From the NCBI RefSeq assembly GCF_023571765.1, contig NZ_JAMJXC010000004.1, positions 248,001 to 312,000 on the forward strand: a stretch of 64,000 bases of DNA, read 5' to 3'. Under the pieces are notes generated by a model, which worked only from the letters and a program-made list of their open reading frames with translations, was not told where the DNA came from and searched no databases. Shown here one piece after another: positions 8,343-16,790 of this stretch. This DNA is from Xanthobacter aminoxidans (GTDB lineage Bacteria > Pseudomonadota > Alphaproteobacteria > Rhizobiales > Xanthobacteraceae). A program made the translations under genes and the position numbers. The stretch's first letter is position 1. Every line of letters starts with the position of its first letter.

Positions 8343-10427
8343 TCAGTCCTTGACCGTCGCCGGGGCCAGCGCGGCGCTGGTGTTGCCGCCCTCGCCGAGC
8401 GCCTTGAGTAGGGCCGCGCGCAGTGCCGGGTCCTGGCTCATGTGGTGGGCGCCGGTGGCGGAGAGGTGGTCGGCGTCCACATAGAAGAACTTCTCGCCGT
8501 CGCCGGCACGGCAGGTCCCGTCGCGGCAGAACACGTCCGACAGCAGGAAGGTGGTGGTACCGGGGAAGCTCGTCGCCGCCTTGGCGATCATCTCGTTGCC
8601 GATGCCGAGCACCTTGTCCGCCGCCGCGCTCGGCAGCTCGAGGCAGTTGCCGAGCTTGCTGCGATTGTAGAACTCCTTCTCGGCCACGCAGCGGCCGGGG
8701 GAGCGGCCGAATTCCGGCGTCTGGCCCACAAGAACCACGTGGATGCCGAGGTCGGAAAGCTCCTTCAGGGTGCGGTCCAGCATGTGGGCGAACACCTTCT
8801 GGCTCACCTCCCTGGAGCGCACGCCACCGCCCGGCACCTCGTCGGACGTGAGGGTGAAGGCGGGGCCGGCCTTGCTGGTCCACATGGCCCAGCGGCCCAC
8901 CAGCACGGCGACCTTGGGCTTGATGCGGCGGATTTCCTGCAGCACCTCGGCGTTGAAGGCGGTGCAGGTCCAGCTCGGCATGTCGTCGCGATGGGCCTGT
9001 CCGCCAATCAGGGGCGGGCAGCCGGCCATGGTCTGGAGCCGGGCCGTGTGGCCGAGGGCAGCCACCTGCTCGGCGATGCCGATGAAGGAGGCGCCGGCGT
9101 GGGAATCGCCCCACACCACCACGTCATATTCGCCCTTGGCCGCGCCCGGCCCCACCGAGCAGGCTGAAGCCGGGTTCAGCGCGGCGGCGCTGAAGCCCTT
9201 GGGCGAGTTGTTGCAGGAGCGGCTGAAGGGGCTCCTGTCCTCCATGGCCGCCTCGGCGCGCGCGCCGAGCGGAGAGATGGGATAGAAGCCGCCGCCCAGC
9301 CGTTCGAACAGCACGCCCACGGCCAGTGTCATGGCCATGGCCATGATGCCCGCCGCGAAGCGGCCCCGGCGCTTGCCGCCCAGCGAACCGGCGTGGCGCA
9401 GCGGCGTCTCCACATATTTCAGCGACAGCGAGGCGAAGATGAAGGCGACGATGAGCATGCCGCCGGCTTCGAAATAGGTCAGCGCGCGGCCCATATAGGT
9501 CTTGCCGAACACCAGCAGCGGCCAGTGCCAGAGATAGAGCGCATAGGAGATGCGCCCCACATAGACCACCTTCGGGCGGCTGAGCAGGAAGTTGGCGTAG
9601 CCCGCCGGATTGATGGTGCCGGCATAGATCACCGCCGCCGTGCCGAACACGATGGGCGCGGCGGACAGGCCCGGGAAGGTCATGTCGTGGCTGTAGGCGA
9701 AGACCGGGACCACGATGGCGAGGAGCCCCGCCACGCCGATCCAGTTCGCCGTCTTCTCCGACACCTTCGGCATGTGCACCAGCGCGAGCAGCGCGCCGAC
9801 CAGCAGTTCCCAGGCGCGGCTCTGCAGCAGGAAGAAGGAGGCGGTGGGCTGGGTGCGTGCGCTCAACTCGGCATAGACACCGGATACGACGGCGATGGTG
9901 AGGAAGCCGAGGATCGCCATCCGCCGCGGGCCGAGCACGATCCGCCCGCCGGTCTTGAGGAAGGCGAACATGAGCAGCGGGAAGAAGATGTAATACTGCT
10001 CCTCCACCGCCAGCGACCACAGATGGAGCAGCGGCGTCTCGTCGGCCTGGGGGCCGAAATAGTTCATCAGGCCCTGGAAGTGGATGTTGGCGTAGAACAG
10101 GGCCGAGGGAACGATGGATTGCGCGAACAGCACCATCTGCCGCGGCATCAGCAGGAAAGCCGCAATAAAGGTCGTCACCGGCAGCACGACGAACAGCGCC
10201 GGGAAGATGCGCCGGATGCGGCGGTCATAGAAATCGACGAGCGAGAACTCGCCCTTCATCATGTCATTATAGAGAATGGAGGTAATCAGGTAGCCAGACA
10301 GGACGAAGAAGATATCGACGCCGATGAAGCCGCCGCGAAACGGGGGAATGTGGGCGTGAAACAGCAGCGCCACCACGACCGCGACGGCGCGCAAGCCATC
10401 GATATCCGGCCGATACTTCAGATTCAT
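8343..10427 (-). CDS. AT3-SGNH surface O-acyltransferase, paralogue 2
   Basis: Second acyltransferase-3/SGNH fusion, 694 residues, with the same layout as its neighbour: YRPDIDGLRAVAV at the N terminus, YDRRIRRIFPALF, about ten membrane helices, then a periplasmic SGNH domain with WGDSHAG (Ser442) and a C-terminal DADHLSATGAHH block. The two proteins align along their length but differ at many positions, so the duplication is not recent. A gap of 215 bases separates them, so each may have its own promoter. The start is preceded by a purine-rich GGGGGCGGG stretch. Confidence 0.9.
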   Translation of the reverse strand: MNLKYRPDIDGLRAVAVVVALLFHAHIPPFRGGFIGVDIFFVLSGYLITSILYNDMMKGEFSLVDFYDRRIRRIFPALFVVLPVTTFIAAFLLMPRQMVLFAQSIVPSALFYANIHFQGLMNYFGPQADETPLLHLWSLAVEEQYYIFFPLLMFAFLKTGGRIVLGPRRMAILGFLTIAVVSGVYAELSARTQPTASFFLLQSRAWELLVGALLALVHMPKVSEKTANWIGVAGLLAIVVPVFAYSHDMTFPGLSAAPIVFGTAAVIYAGTINPAGYANFLLSRPKVVYVGRISYALYLWHWPLLVFGKTYMGRALTYFEAGGMLIVAFIFASLSLKYVETPLRHAGSLGGKRRGRFAAGIMAMAMTLAVGVLFERLGGGFYPISPLGARAEAAMEDRSPFSRSCNNSPKGFSAAALNPASACSVGPGAAKGEYDVVVWGDSHAGASFIGIAEQVAALGHTARLQTMAGCPPLIGGQAHRDDMPSWTCTAFNAEVLQEIRRIKPKVAVLVGRWAMWTSKAGPAFTLTSDEVPGGGVRSREVSQKVFAHMLDRTLKELSDLGIHVVLVGQTPEFGRSPGRCVAEKEFYNRSKLGNCLELPSAAADKVLGIGNEMIAKAATSFPGTTTFLLSDVFCRDGTCRAGDGEKFFYVDADHLSATGAHHMSQDPALRAALLKALGEGGNTSAALAPATVKD

Positions 10428-10509
10428 GCCCGCCCCCGGATCATGGCGCGCGGCCGCCCGCGCGCAAACCTCGCCTCAGGCGGGATAACAAAGCGGCGAC
10501 GTTGGGGCA

Positions 10510-10530
10510 ATTCCTCGCAAGGCGAGGAAT
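10510..10530. repeat. Perfect inverted repeat upstream of the acyltransferase pair
   Basis: ATTCCTCGC at 10510-10518 and GCGAGGAAT at 10522-10530 form a perfect 9-base stem with a 3-base loop, about 80 bases upstream of the start at 10427. A second short repeat, CAGGTG/CACCTG, sits at 10565-10579. These could be an operator for the acyltransferase gene or part of the end of the RND transcript, which runs the same way. No T-tract follows. Confidence 0.45.
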
Positions 10531-10623
10531 GGTCACGGTTCCTTAATCATTTTGTCATGGGGCGCAGGTGCAACACCTGGAGGTAGCACCTACAGGCATA
10601 CGCGTGGTGGTCGCAGAAGCCCC

Positions 10624-13600
10624 CTACTCCGCCGCCATCCGCTCCGGCGGCACGGGATGCGCGGGAGAGGCCTTCTCCTCGTGCCGCCCGGAAACGGCGT
10701 GGTGCACGATGGCGTCCAGCCGGTCGAGATAGAGGTAGACCACCGGCGTGATGAAGAGCGTGAGCAGCTGCGACACCAGAAGGCCGCCCACCACCGCGAC
10801 ACCCAAAGGCTGGCGCAGCTCGGAGCCGGCGCCGGCGCCGAGCGCGATGGGCAGCACGCCGAAGATGGCGGCGAGCGTGGTCATCATGATGGGCCGGAAC
10901 CGCAGCAGCGCCGCCTCGCGGATGGCGTCCTGCGCCGCCGCCCCGGCGCGCCGACGTTCCAGCGCCACGTCGATCATCATGATGGCGTTCTTCTTCACGA
11001 TGCCCACCAGCATGATGATGCCGATGATGGCGATCACCGACAGCTCCATCCCCGCTGCCATCAGGGTCAGGAGCGCGCCGATGCCGGCGGAGGGCAGGCC
11101 CGAGAGGATGGTGATGGGGTGGATAAAGCTCTCATAGAGCACGCCCAGCACGATGTAGATCACCACCACGGCGGCCAGGATCAGCAGCGGCTGGTTGGAG
11201 AGCGAATCCTGGAACACCTGCGCGGTGCCCTGGAAGCCGGTGATGACGCTGTCCGGCACCCGCGCCTCGGCGGCCGCCGCATTGATCTCCTCCACTGCCT
11301 GCCCCAGCGAGGTGCCCGGCGCGAGGTTGAAGGAGATGGTGACGGACGGCTGCTGCTGCTGGTGCTGCACCGAGAGCGGGCCCACCGTGCGCTTGATGTT
11401 CGCCACCGTCTCCAGCGGCACCACATTGCCGGAGGTGGTGCGCAGATAGACGCGGCCGAGGTCGCTCGGGTCGCGCTGGAAGATGGGCTGCACCTCGGCG
11501 ATGATCGCGAACTGGTTGGTGGGCGTGTACAGCGTCGCGATCTGGCGGGTGCCGAACTGGGTGTAGAGCGCATCCCGCAGCTGCTGCTCGGTGATGCCGA
11601 GCGCCGCCGCCTTGTCCTTGTCCAGATCGATGGTGAGCTGGGGATTGGTGATCTGGAGGTCGGAGGTCACGTCCCTGAGGCCCGGAAGCGTCGCGAGGCG
11701 CTGCTCCATCTGCTGGGCAAAGGTGTAGAGCGTCTCGGTATCCGGGCTCTGGAGCGTGTACTGGTACTGGCTCTTGGAGGCGACGCCGCCCACGTTGATG
11801 TTCTGCACGGGCTGGAAGAAGACGTTGACGCCAGGCACCTGCGCGACGCGCTTCCGCAGGCTCTGGATCACGTCATTGGCCGAGCCCACGCGCTCGCCCG
11901 GCCCGTTGCCCTTGGGCTTCAGGGCGATGAACAGGCGGCCCGTGTTGGTGGTGCGGCTGCTGCCGGTGGCGCCGGCGGTGGAGACGATATAGTCCACGGC
12001 CGGATCGGCGCGCACCACGTCCGCCACCTGCTTCTGGCGCTCCACCATGGCGGCGAAGGAGCTGTCCGTCGCCGCTTCAACCGTGCCGGTGATGAAGCCG
12101 TTGTCCTCCTGCGGGAAGAAGCCCTTGGGGATGACGATGTAGAGATAGACCGACAGGCCGATGGTGGCGAACGTCACCACCAGCATGAAGGGCTTGTGCC
12201 GCAGCACGAAATCGAGACTCACCCGATAGGCGTTCAGCCAGCTGTCGAACATCCGCTCGGTAACGCGGAAGAACCAGCCGGGCTTCTTCGTGTGGTCCAC
12301 CGGCTTCATCACGCGGGCGCACAGCATGGGCGTGAGCGTGAGGGAGACGAAGCCGGAGACGAGGATGGCCACCGAGATGGTCACCGCGAACTCGCGGAAC
12401 ACCCGGCCCACCACGCCGCCCATGAACAGCACGGGGATGAACACCGCCACCAGCGACAGCGTCATGGAGATGATGGTGAAGCCGATCTCGCGCGAGCCGC
12501 GCAGGGCGGCGCGGAACGGGCTCTCCCCCGCCTCCACGTGGCGATAGATGTTCTCCAGCACGACGATGGCATCGTCCACCACGAAGCCGACGCACAGGGT
12601 GAGCGCCAGCAGCGTCATGTTGTTGATGGAATAGCCGAAGCCCCACATGGCCGCGAAGGTGGCGATGATGGACAAGGGCAGCGCCAGCGAGGGGATGATC
12701 GTCGCGCGCACATTTCGCAGGAACAGGAAGATCACCAGCACCACGAGGACGATGGCCTCGAACAGGGTCTTCTGCACGTCCGCCACCGCATCGCGCACGG
12801 AGACGGAGCGGTCGTTCAGCACCTCGATCCCCACCGAGCCGGGCAGCTGGGCGCGGAACTGGGGCAGGCGATCGCGCACCTCATTCACCACCTGCACGGT
12901 GTTGGCGTCGGGCTGGCGGACCACGGCCAGCACCACCGAGCGGCGATCGTTAAACCAGCTGGCGACGCGCTCGTTCTCCACGCCGTCCGAGACGACCGCG
13001 ATCTCCTCGAGCCGCACCACCGAGCCGTCGCGCGCCTTCACCACCACCCGGCGGAACTGGGAGGCGTCCGCCTTGGGCGTGCCCATGTCGATGGTCTGCG
13101 CCTGCTTGGGCCCGGAGACGATGCCGAGCGGCGTATTGGAGGCCGCAGCCTCCACCGCCCGCTGGATGTCGTCCGGAGAGATGTTGCGCGCCCCGGCGGC
13201 GGCGGGATCGACGCGGATGCGCACCGCATATTTCTGCGAGCCGTAGATCTGCACCTGCGCCACGCCGGGCAGCTGGGAGATCTGCTGGCCGATCAGCGTG
13301 TCGGCATATTCGTTCACCGCCGACAGCGGCAGAGTGTCCGAGGAGATGGCAAGCAGGATCACCGGCGCGTCGGCGGGATTCACCTTCCGGAAGCTCGGCG
13401 GGGTGGTCATCTCGTCCGGCAGCTGGCGCTGGGCGACGGAGAGGGCGGACTGCACGTCGAGGGCCGCCGCGTCGATGCTGCGGTTCAGGTCGAACTGCAC
13501 CGTGATGGAGGTGGAGCCCTGGGTGGACGATGAGGTGAGCGAGGAGATGCCGGCGATGGTGGCGAGCTGGCGCTCGATGGGCGTCGCCACCGAGGTGGAC

Positions 13601-13773
13601 ATAGTCTCCGGGCTCGCACCGGGCAGGCTGGCGGAGATGTTGATGGTGGGGAAGTCCACCCGCGGCAGCGCCGCGACGGGAAGCTGGCGATAGGCGAACA
13701 GGCCCGCCACCACGAGCGACAGCATCAGCAGCGTCGTCATCACCGGGCGGCGGATGCACAGTTCGGAGAACAT
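10624..13773 (-). CDS. RND efflux pump inner-membrane transporter (MdtB/MdtC-like)
   Basis: Proton-driven trimeric exporter of the HAE1 group, 1,049 residues, which is the normal length. It opens with the characteristic FSELCIRRPVMTTLL segment and shows two large periplasmic loops, each following the first helix of one half. The proton-relay aspartate pair is visible in the fourth helix (GFVVDDAIVVLEN). The adaptor gene lies 4 bases upstream in the same direction, so both are translated from one message. No outer-membrane TolC-like channel is encoded here, so the pump probably shares one encoded elsewhere. The substrate (drugs, bile-like compounds, plant phenolics) cannot be told from sequence. 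Confidence 0.92.
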   Translation of the reverse strand: MFSELCIRRPVMTTLLMLSLVVAGLFAYRQLPVAALPRVDFPTINISASLPGASPETMSTSVATPIERQLATIAGISSLTSSSTQGSTSITVQFDLNRSIDAAALDVQSALSVAQRQLPDEMTTPPSFRKVNPADAPVILLAISSDTLPLSAVNEYADTLIGQQISQLPGVAQVQIYGSQKYAVRIRVDPAAAGARNISPDDIQRAVEAAASNTPLGIVSGPKQAQTIDMGTPKADASQFRRVVVKARDGSVVRLEEIAVVSDGVENERVASWFNDRRSVVLAVVRQPDANTVQVVNEVRDRLPQFRAQLPGSVGIEVLNDRSVSVRDAVADVQKTLFEAIVLVVLVIFLFLRNVRATIIPSLALPLSIIATFAAMWGFGYSINNMTLLALTLCVGFVVDDAIVVLENIYRHVEAGESPFRAALRGSREIGFTIISMTLSLVAVFIPVLFMGGVVGRVFREFAVTISVAILVSGFVSLTLTPMLCARVMKPVDHTKKPGWFFRVTERMFDSWLNAYRVSLDFVLRHKPFMLVVTFATIGLSVYLYIVIPKGFFPQEDNGFITGTVEAATDSSFAAMVERQKQVADVVRADPAVDYIVSTAGATGSSRTTNTGRLFIALKPKGNGPGERVGSANDVIQSLRKRVAQVPGVNVFFQPVQNINVGGVASKSQYQYTLQSPDTETLYTFAQQMEQRLATLPGLRDVTSDLQITNPQLTIDLDKDKAAALGITEQQLRDALYTQFGTRQIATLYTPTNQFAIIAEVQPIFQRDPSDLGRVYLRTTSGNVVPLETVANIKRTVGPLSVQHQQQQPSVTISFNLAPGTSLGQAVEEINAAAAEARVPDSVITGFQGTAQVFQDSLSNQPLLILAAVVVIYIVLGVLYESFIHPITILSGLPSAGIGALLTLMAAGMELSVIAIIGIIMLVGIVKKNAIMMIDVALERRRAGAAAQDAIREAALLRFRPIMMTTLAAIFGVLPIALGAGAGSELRQPLGVAVVGGLLVSQLLTLFITPVVYLYLDRLDAIVHHAVSGRHEEKASPAHPVPPERMAAE

Positions 13774-13777
13774 GGGC

Positions 13778-14953
13778 TCAGCTCCCGGTGGCGGGTGCGG
13801 CGGCGCGGGTGCGCACGTTCACGCGGCCGCCCTCGCGCAGGGAGAGCTGACCGTCCGTCACCACCGTCTCGCCGCCGTCGAGCCCCTTCGCAATGACGGT
13901 GCGCCCGTCCACCGTGCGCGCGACGGTGACAGGCCGCACATGGGCGATGCCATCGTCCACGATGAAGACGAACGGGCCGTCCTGCCCGTTCTGCACCGCC
14001 TCGCTGGGCACCGCGACCACGTTGTCCTCGATGCGCAGCGTCACCGTCACCGCGCCGAGGGCACCGGGCCACAGGCGCTCGTCGGCATTGGGGAAAATGG
14101 CGCGGGCGGTGAGGGTGCCGGTCTGCGGCTCGATGGTGTTGTCGATGACTGCCACGGTACCGCCCGAGACGGTCTCGCCCGTGCCCTGGAAGGTGAAGGA
14201 CACCTTGGCATCCTTCGCAGCCCTGAGGCCGGCGATGTAGCGCTCGGGCAGGCCGAAGGCGACATAGATGGGCGCGAGCTGGCGCACCGTCGCCAGCGTG
14301 TCGTCCACCCGGATCACCGTGCCGGGGCGCACCGCGGACACGCCGATGCGGCCGGTGGCGGGGGAGCGGATCTCGTAATAGCCGCGCTGCACCTTGAGCG
14401 CCGTCAGGTTGGCCTCGTCCTGCGCCACGGTCGCCTTCTGGACGTCGGCAGTGGTGCGGGCATCGTCCACCTGCACCTGGGAAACGGCGTTGCGGGTGGC
14501 GAGGCCCGCGTAGCGCTCCACGTCGCGCAGGTTCTTTTCCAGCTGAACCTTGTCGCGGTTGAGGGTCGCCTCGGCCTGGAGGATCTGCGCGTCGATCACC
14601 CGCGGGTCGAGCTGATAGAGGAGGTCGCCCTCCTTCACGGTCGCGCCGTCGGCGAAGCCCACCTTCTCCACGGCGGCAGCGACGCGCGAGCGCACCGGCA
14701 CCGTGACCATGGATTCCACCGTGCCCAGCGCCTCGACCCGCACCGGCAGGGAGGTGCGCTCCGCCTTGCCGGCAAGCACCGCGATCACGCGCGGCTGCGG
14801 CGCTGCCTTCTGGGCGCCCGTGCCGAGCCACGGCTTCTTGTCCCAGACCCACGCACCGCCGCCGAGGACGGCCAGAAGCAGGACTGCGAGGACAACCTTA
14901 CGGCCGGCCGATCCGCCGCTCTTCGCGCTACCAGGTGCATTCTCGGCTGGCAT
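13778..14953 (-). CDS. RND efflux periplasmic adaptor (membrane fusion protein)
   Basis: Periplasmic adaptor of 391 residues linking the RND pump at 10624-13773 to an outer-membrane channel. An N-terminal membrane anchor around residues 18-35 (KVVLAVLLLAVLGGGAWVW) is followed by a lipoyl-like half (VPVRSRVAAAVEKVGFADG), a long alpha-helical hairpin (LQAEATLNRDKVQLEKNL onward), the second lipoyl half and a beta-barrel domain. No lipobox cysteine is visible, so it is probably anchored by the helix. It is the first gene of a two-gene operon with its promoter in the 174-base gap before 15128. Confidence 0.9.
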   Translation of the reverse strand: MPAENAPGSAKSGGSAGRKVVLAVLLLAVLGGGAWVWDKKPWLGTGAQKAAPQPRVIAVLAGKAERTSLPVRVEALGTVESMVTVPVRSRVAAAVEKVGFADGATVKEGDLLYQLDPRVIDAQILQAEATLNRDKVQLEKNLRDVERYAGLATRNAVSQVQVDDARTTADVQKATVAQDEANLTALKVQRGYYEIRSPATGRIGVSAVRPGTVIRVDDTLATVRQLAPIYVAFGLPERYIAGLRAAKDAKVSFTFQGTGETVSGGTVAVIDNTIEPQTGTLTARAIFPNADERLWPGALGAVTVTLRIEDNVVAVPSEAVQNGQDGPFVFIVDDGIAHVRPVTVARTVDGRTVIAKGLDGGETVVTDGQLSLREGGRVNVRTRAAAPATGS

Positions 14954-15127
14954 GAACGTCCTCGATACTCCGCAGCGTCAGACCCGTCCGCGCCGCGATG
15001 CAACAACAATTCAGCGCTCTGGTCCAATTAAGCTTTTGTCACGCCTTGCGCGATGAACGAGAACGTAATGACGCATTCGTGAACAGCCAAGACCACGCTT
15101 GATTGCCGCGCTTGACTTGACCCTGGG

Positions 15128-16312
15128 TCAGAACTTGCGCGTGAGGTCGGCCAGATGCGCCAGCGCCCGGTCGATGGTCGCATCGTGCTTGGCGAAGCAG
15201 AAGCGCACCACGCTCTTCACCGCATCCTCCGCGTAGAAGGCGGAAACCGGGATCGCCGCGACCTTCCGGGTCTTGACCAGATCGAGGCAGAAGGCCTCGT
15301 CGTCGAAGGCGTTGGCGTGGGCAGCAAGGTCGATGGAGAGGAAATAGGTGCCGCGCGAGGGCAGCACCTCGAAGCCCAGCCCCTTCAGCCCCGCCGCGAG
15401 GCGGTCGCGGGAGCGCTGGAGGCCGGCGCGCATGGTGGTGAAGTAATCGTCCGGCTTGCCGAGCCCATAGGCCACCGCCGCCTGCAGGTTCGGCGGCGTG
15501 GTGAAGGTGAGGAACTGGTGCGCCTTGGACAGCACCTTCATGAGATGGGGCGCGGCGAAGACGAGGCCCACCTTCCAGCCGGTCATGCCGAAGATCTTGC
15601 CGGCGGAGGAGATCTTCACCGTGCGCTCGCGCATCCCCGGCAAAGCCATCAGCGGCTCGAACGTGAGGCCGTCGAACACCACGTGCTCCCACACCTCGTC
15701 GCACACCGCATAGGCGTTGAAGCGCACGCAATAGTCGGCAAGGAGCTGCATCTGCGCGCGGTCGTAGACGACGCCGGTAGGGTTCTGGGGATTGTTGAAC
15801 AGGACGAGCTTGGTGCGCTCGGAGAACACCTGGTCCAGCTTCTCCGGCGTCATGGCCCAGGAGGGCGGCTCCAGCCGCACGAGGCGGGGGATGCCCCCAG
15901 CCCTCTGCACCAGCGGCAGATAGGCGTCATAGAGCGGCTGGAACAGCACCACCTCGTCGCCCGGCTCGATGAGCGAGAAGAGCGCGCCGGCCAGCGCCTC
16001 GGTGGCGCCCGACGTGACCATGATCTCCGCCTCGGGATCAAGTTCCAGCCCCTGCCAGTGGCGATAGTGCGCGGCGGCGGCGCGGCGCAGCTCGGGCAGG
16101 CCCATCATGGGCGGATACTGGTTCCAGCCGTCCACCACCGCCTCGGCCGCCTTGCGGCGCACGTCCTCGGGGCCGGGATCGTCCGGAAAGCCCTGGCCGA
16201 GGTTCACCGCCTCATGGGTGCGGGCGAGCCCGGACATCACCTCGAAGATGGTGGTGGGCAGCCCGGCATAGATGGGATTGAGCGGACGGGGCGTAAATTG
16301 CGGGTGGGACAT
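15128..16312 (-). CDS. PLP-dependent class I/II aminotransferase
   Basis: Fold-type I aminotransferase of 394 residues. It carries the N-terminal NLGQGFPD segment, the cofactor-contacting NNPQNPTG motif (173-180), Asp205 in VCDEVWEH and the Schiff-base Lys239 in SSAGKIFGMTGWK. These features are closest to the methionine/kynurenine aminotransferase group (YbdL and KAT-like enzymes). It is followed downstream only by the divergent-looking efflux operon, so no pathway context is available. A perfect 13-base palindrome, TGACCCTGGGTCA at 15118-15130, overlaps its stop codon. The exact amino donor is not predictable. Confidence 0.87.
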   Translation of the reverse strand: MSHPQFTPRPLNPIYAGLPTTIFEVMSGLARTHEAVNLGQGFPDDPGPEDVRRKAAEAVVDGWNQYPPMMGLPELRRAAAAHYRHWQGLELDPEAEIMVTSGATEALAGALFSLIEPGDEVVLFQPLYDAYLPLVQRAGGIPRLVRLEPPSWAMTPEKLDQVFSERTKLVLFNNPQNPTGVVYDRAQMQLLADYCVRFNAYAVCDEVWEHVVFDGLTFEPLMALPGMRERTVKISSAGKIFGMTGWKVGLVFAAPHLMKVLSKAHQFLTFTTPPNLQAAVAYGLGKPDDYFTTMRAGLQRSRDRLAAGLKGLGFEVLPSRGTYFLSIDLAAHANAFDDEAFCLDLVKTRKVAAIPVSAFYAEDAVKSVVRFCFAKHDATIDRALAHLADLTRKF

Positions 16313-16362
16313 GGGAAATTCGCGATGTAAAGGGAGCGGACAAAGGGTCTGGCCCGCGCCCT

Positions 16363-16686
16363 TTAGACCCTTCCGTCTTCCTGCGGAAGTCCGGTTGAGA
16401 CCGCCGCCTCGCCCGGCATCAGCGGTTTCAGGGCCGCAAGCAAGGCCTCCGGCGTCACCTGCCCCATGGGCATCAGCACCTTGGCAGCCTCGGTGCGGCG
16501 GCCGGGGCGCATCACCAGCACCACCGTCTCGGCTCCGCCGCAGGCCGGATCACCGCAGGAAATCTCGGAGACGGAGACGGTCGCCTCCTCCTCCAGCGAC
16601 AGGGTGGTGCGCACCAGGTCCGCGAGGGTCCGCGAGGCATCGAGGGCGGGCCCGGCCTCGCCGCGGCGGCGCATGAACAGTCGCAT
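16363..16686 (-). CDS. Small unknown protein with CGDPAC motif
   Basis: Predicted cytoplasmic protein of 107 residues that I do not recognise. It contains a central ISCGDPACGGAETVV segment with two cysteines five positions apart, followed by a basic strand-like stretch (VMRPGRRTEAAKV) and a helix (TPEALLAALKPLM). The cysteine pair could bind a metal or be redox active, but there is no direct evidence. It lies between the aminotransferase (51 bases downstream) and the antiporter gene upstream, all in one direction. A second ATG four codons in (16674) is an alternative start. Confidence 0.6.
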   Translation of the reverse strand: MRLFMRRRGEAGPALDASRTLADLVRTTLSLEEEATVSVSEISCGDPACGGAETVVLVMRPGRRTEAAKVLMPMGQVTPEALLAALKPLMPGEAAVSTGLPQEDGRV

Positions 16687-16790
16687 CCAGTGGATCTCCG
16701 TGTACGGACGACTTCAACGGCGGACCTGTTTCGCCCGCGCTCGCGGCATGAACATGACGGCTGCGCGACTTTGGTGGCGCGACTTGGCCC

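Noticed and set aside
10552-13533. A 993-codon plus-strand frame antisense to the RND pump
   Set aside because: The translation is rich in Arg, His, Asp and Gly with no membrane pattern or domain; the RND pump on the minus strand is certain.
10624-14953. Naming the efflux genes mdtA/mdtB
   Set aside because: There is only one RND gene and no mdtC or mdtD, and HAE1 subgroups cannot be separated by eye.
15118-15130. Perfect palindrome TGACCCTGGGTCA overlapping the aminotransferase stop codon
   Set aside because: It is short, partly coding, and too distant from a promoter to be called an operator; a chance occurrence is likely.
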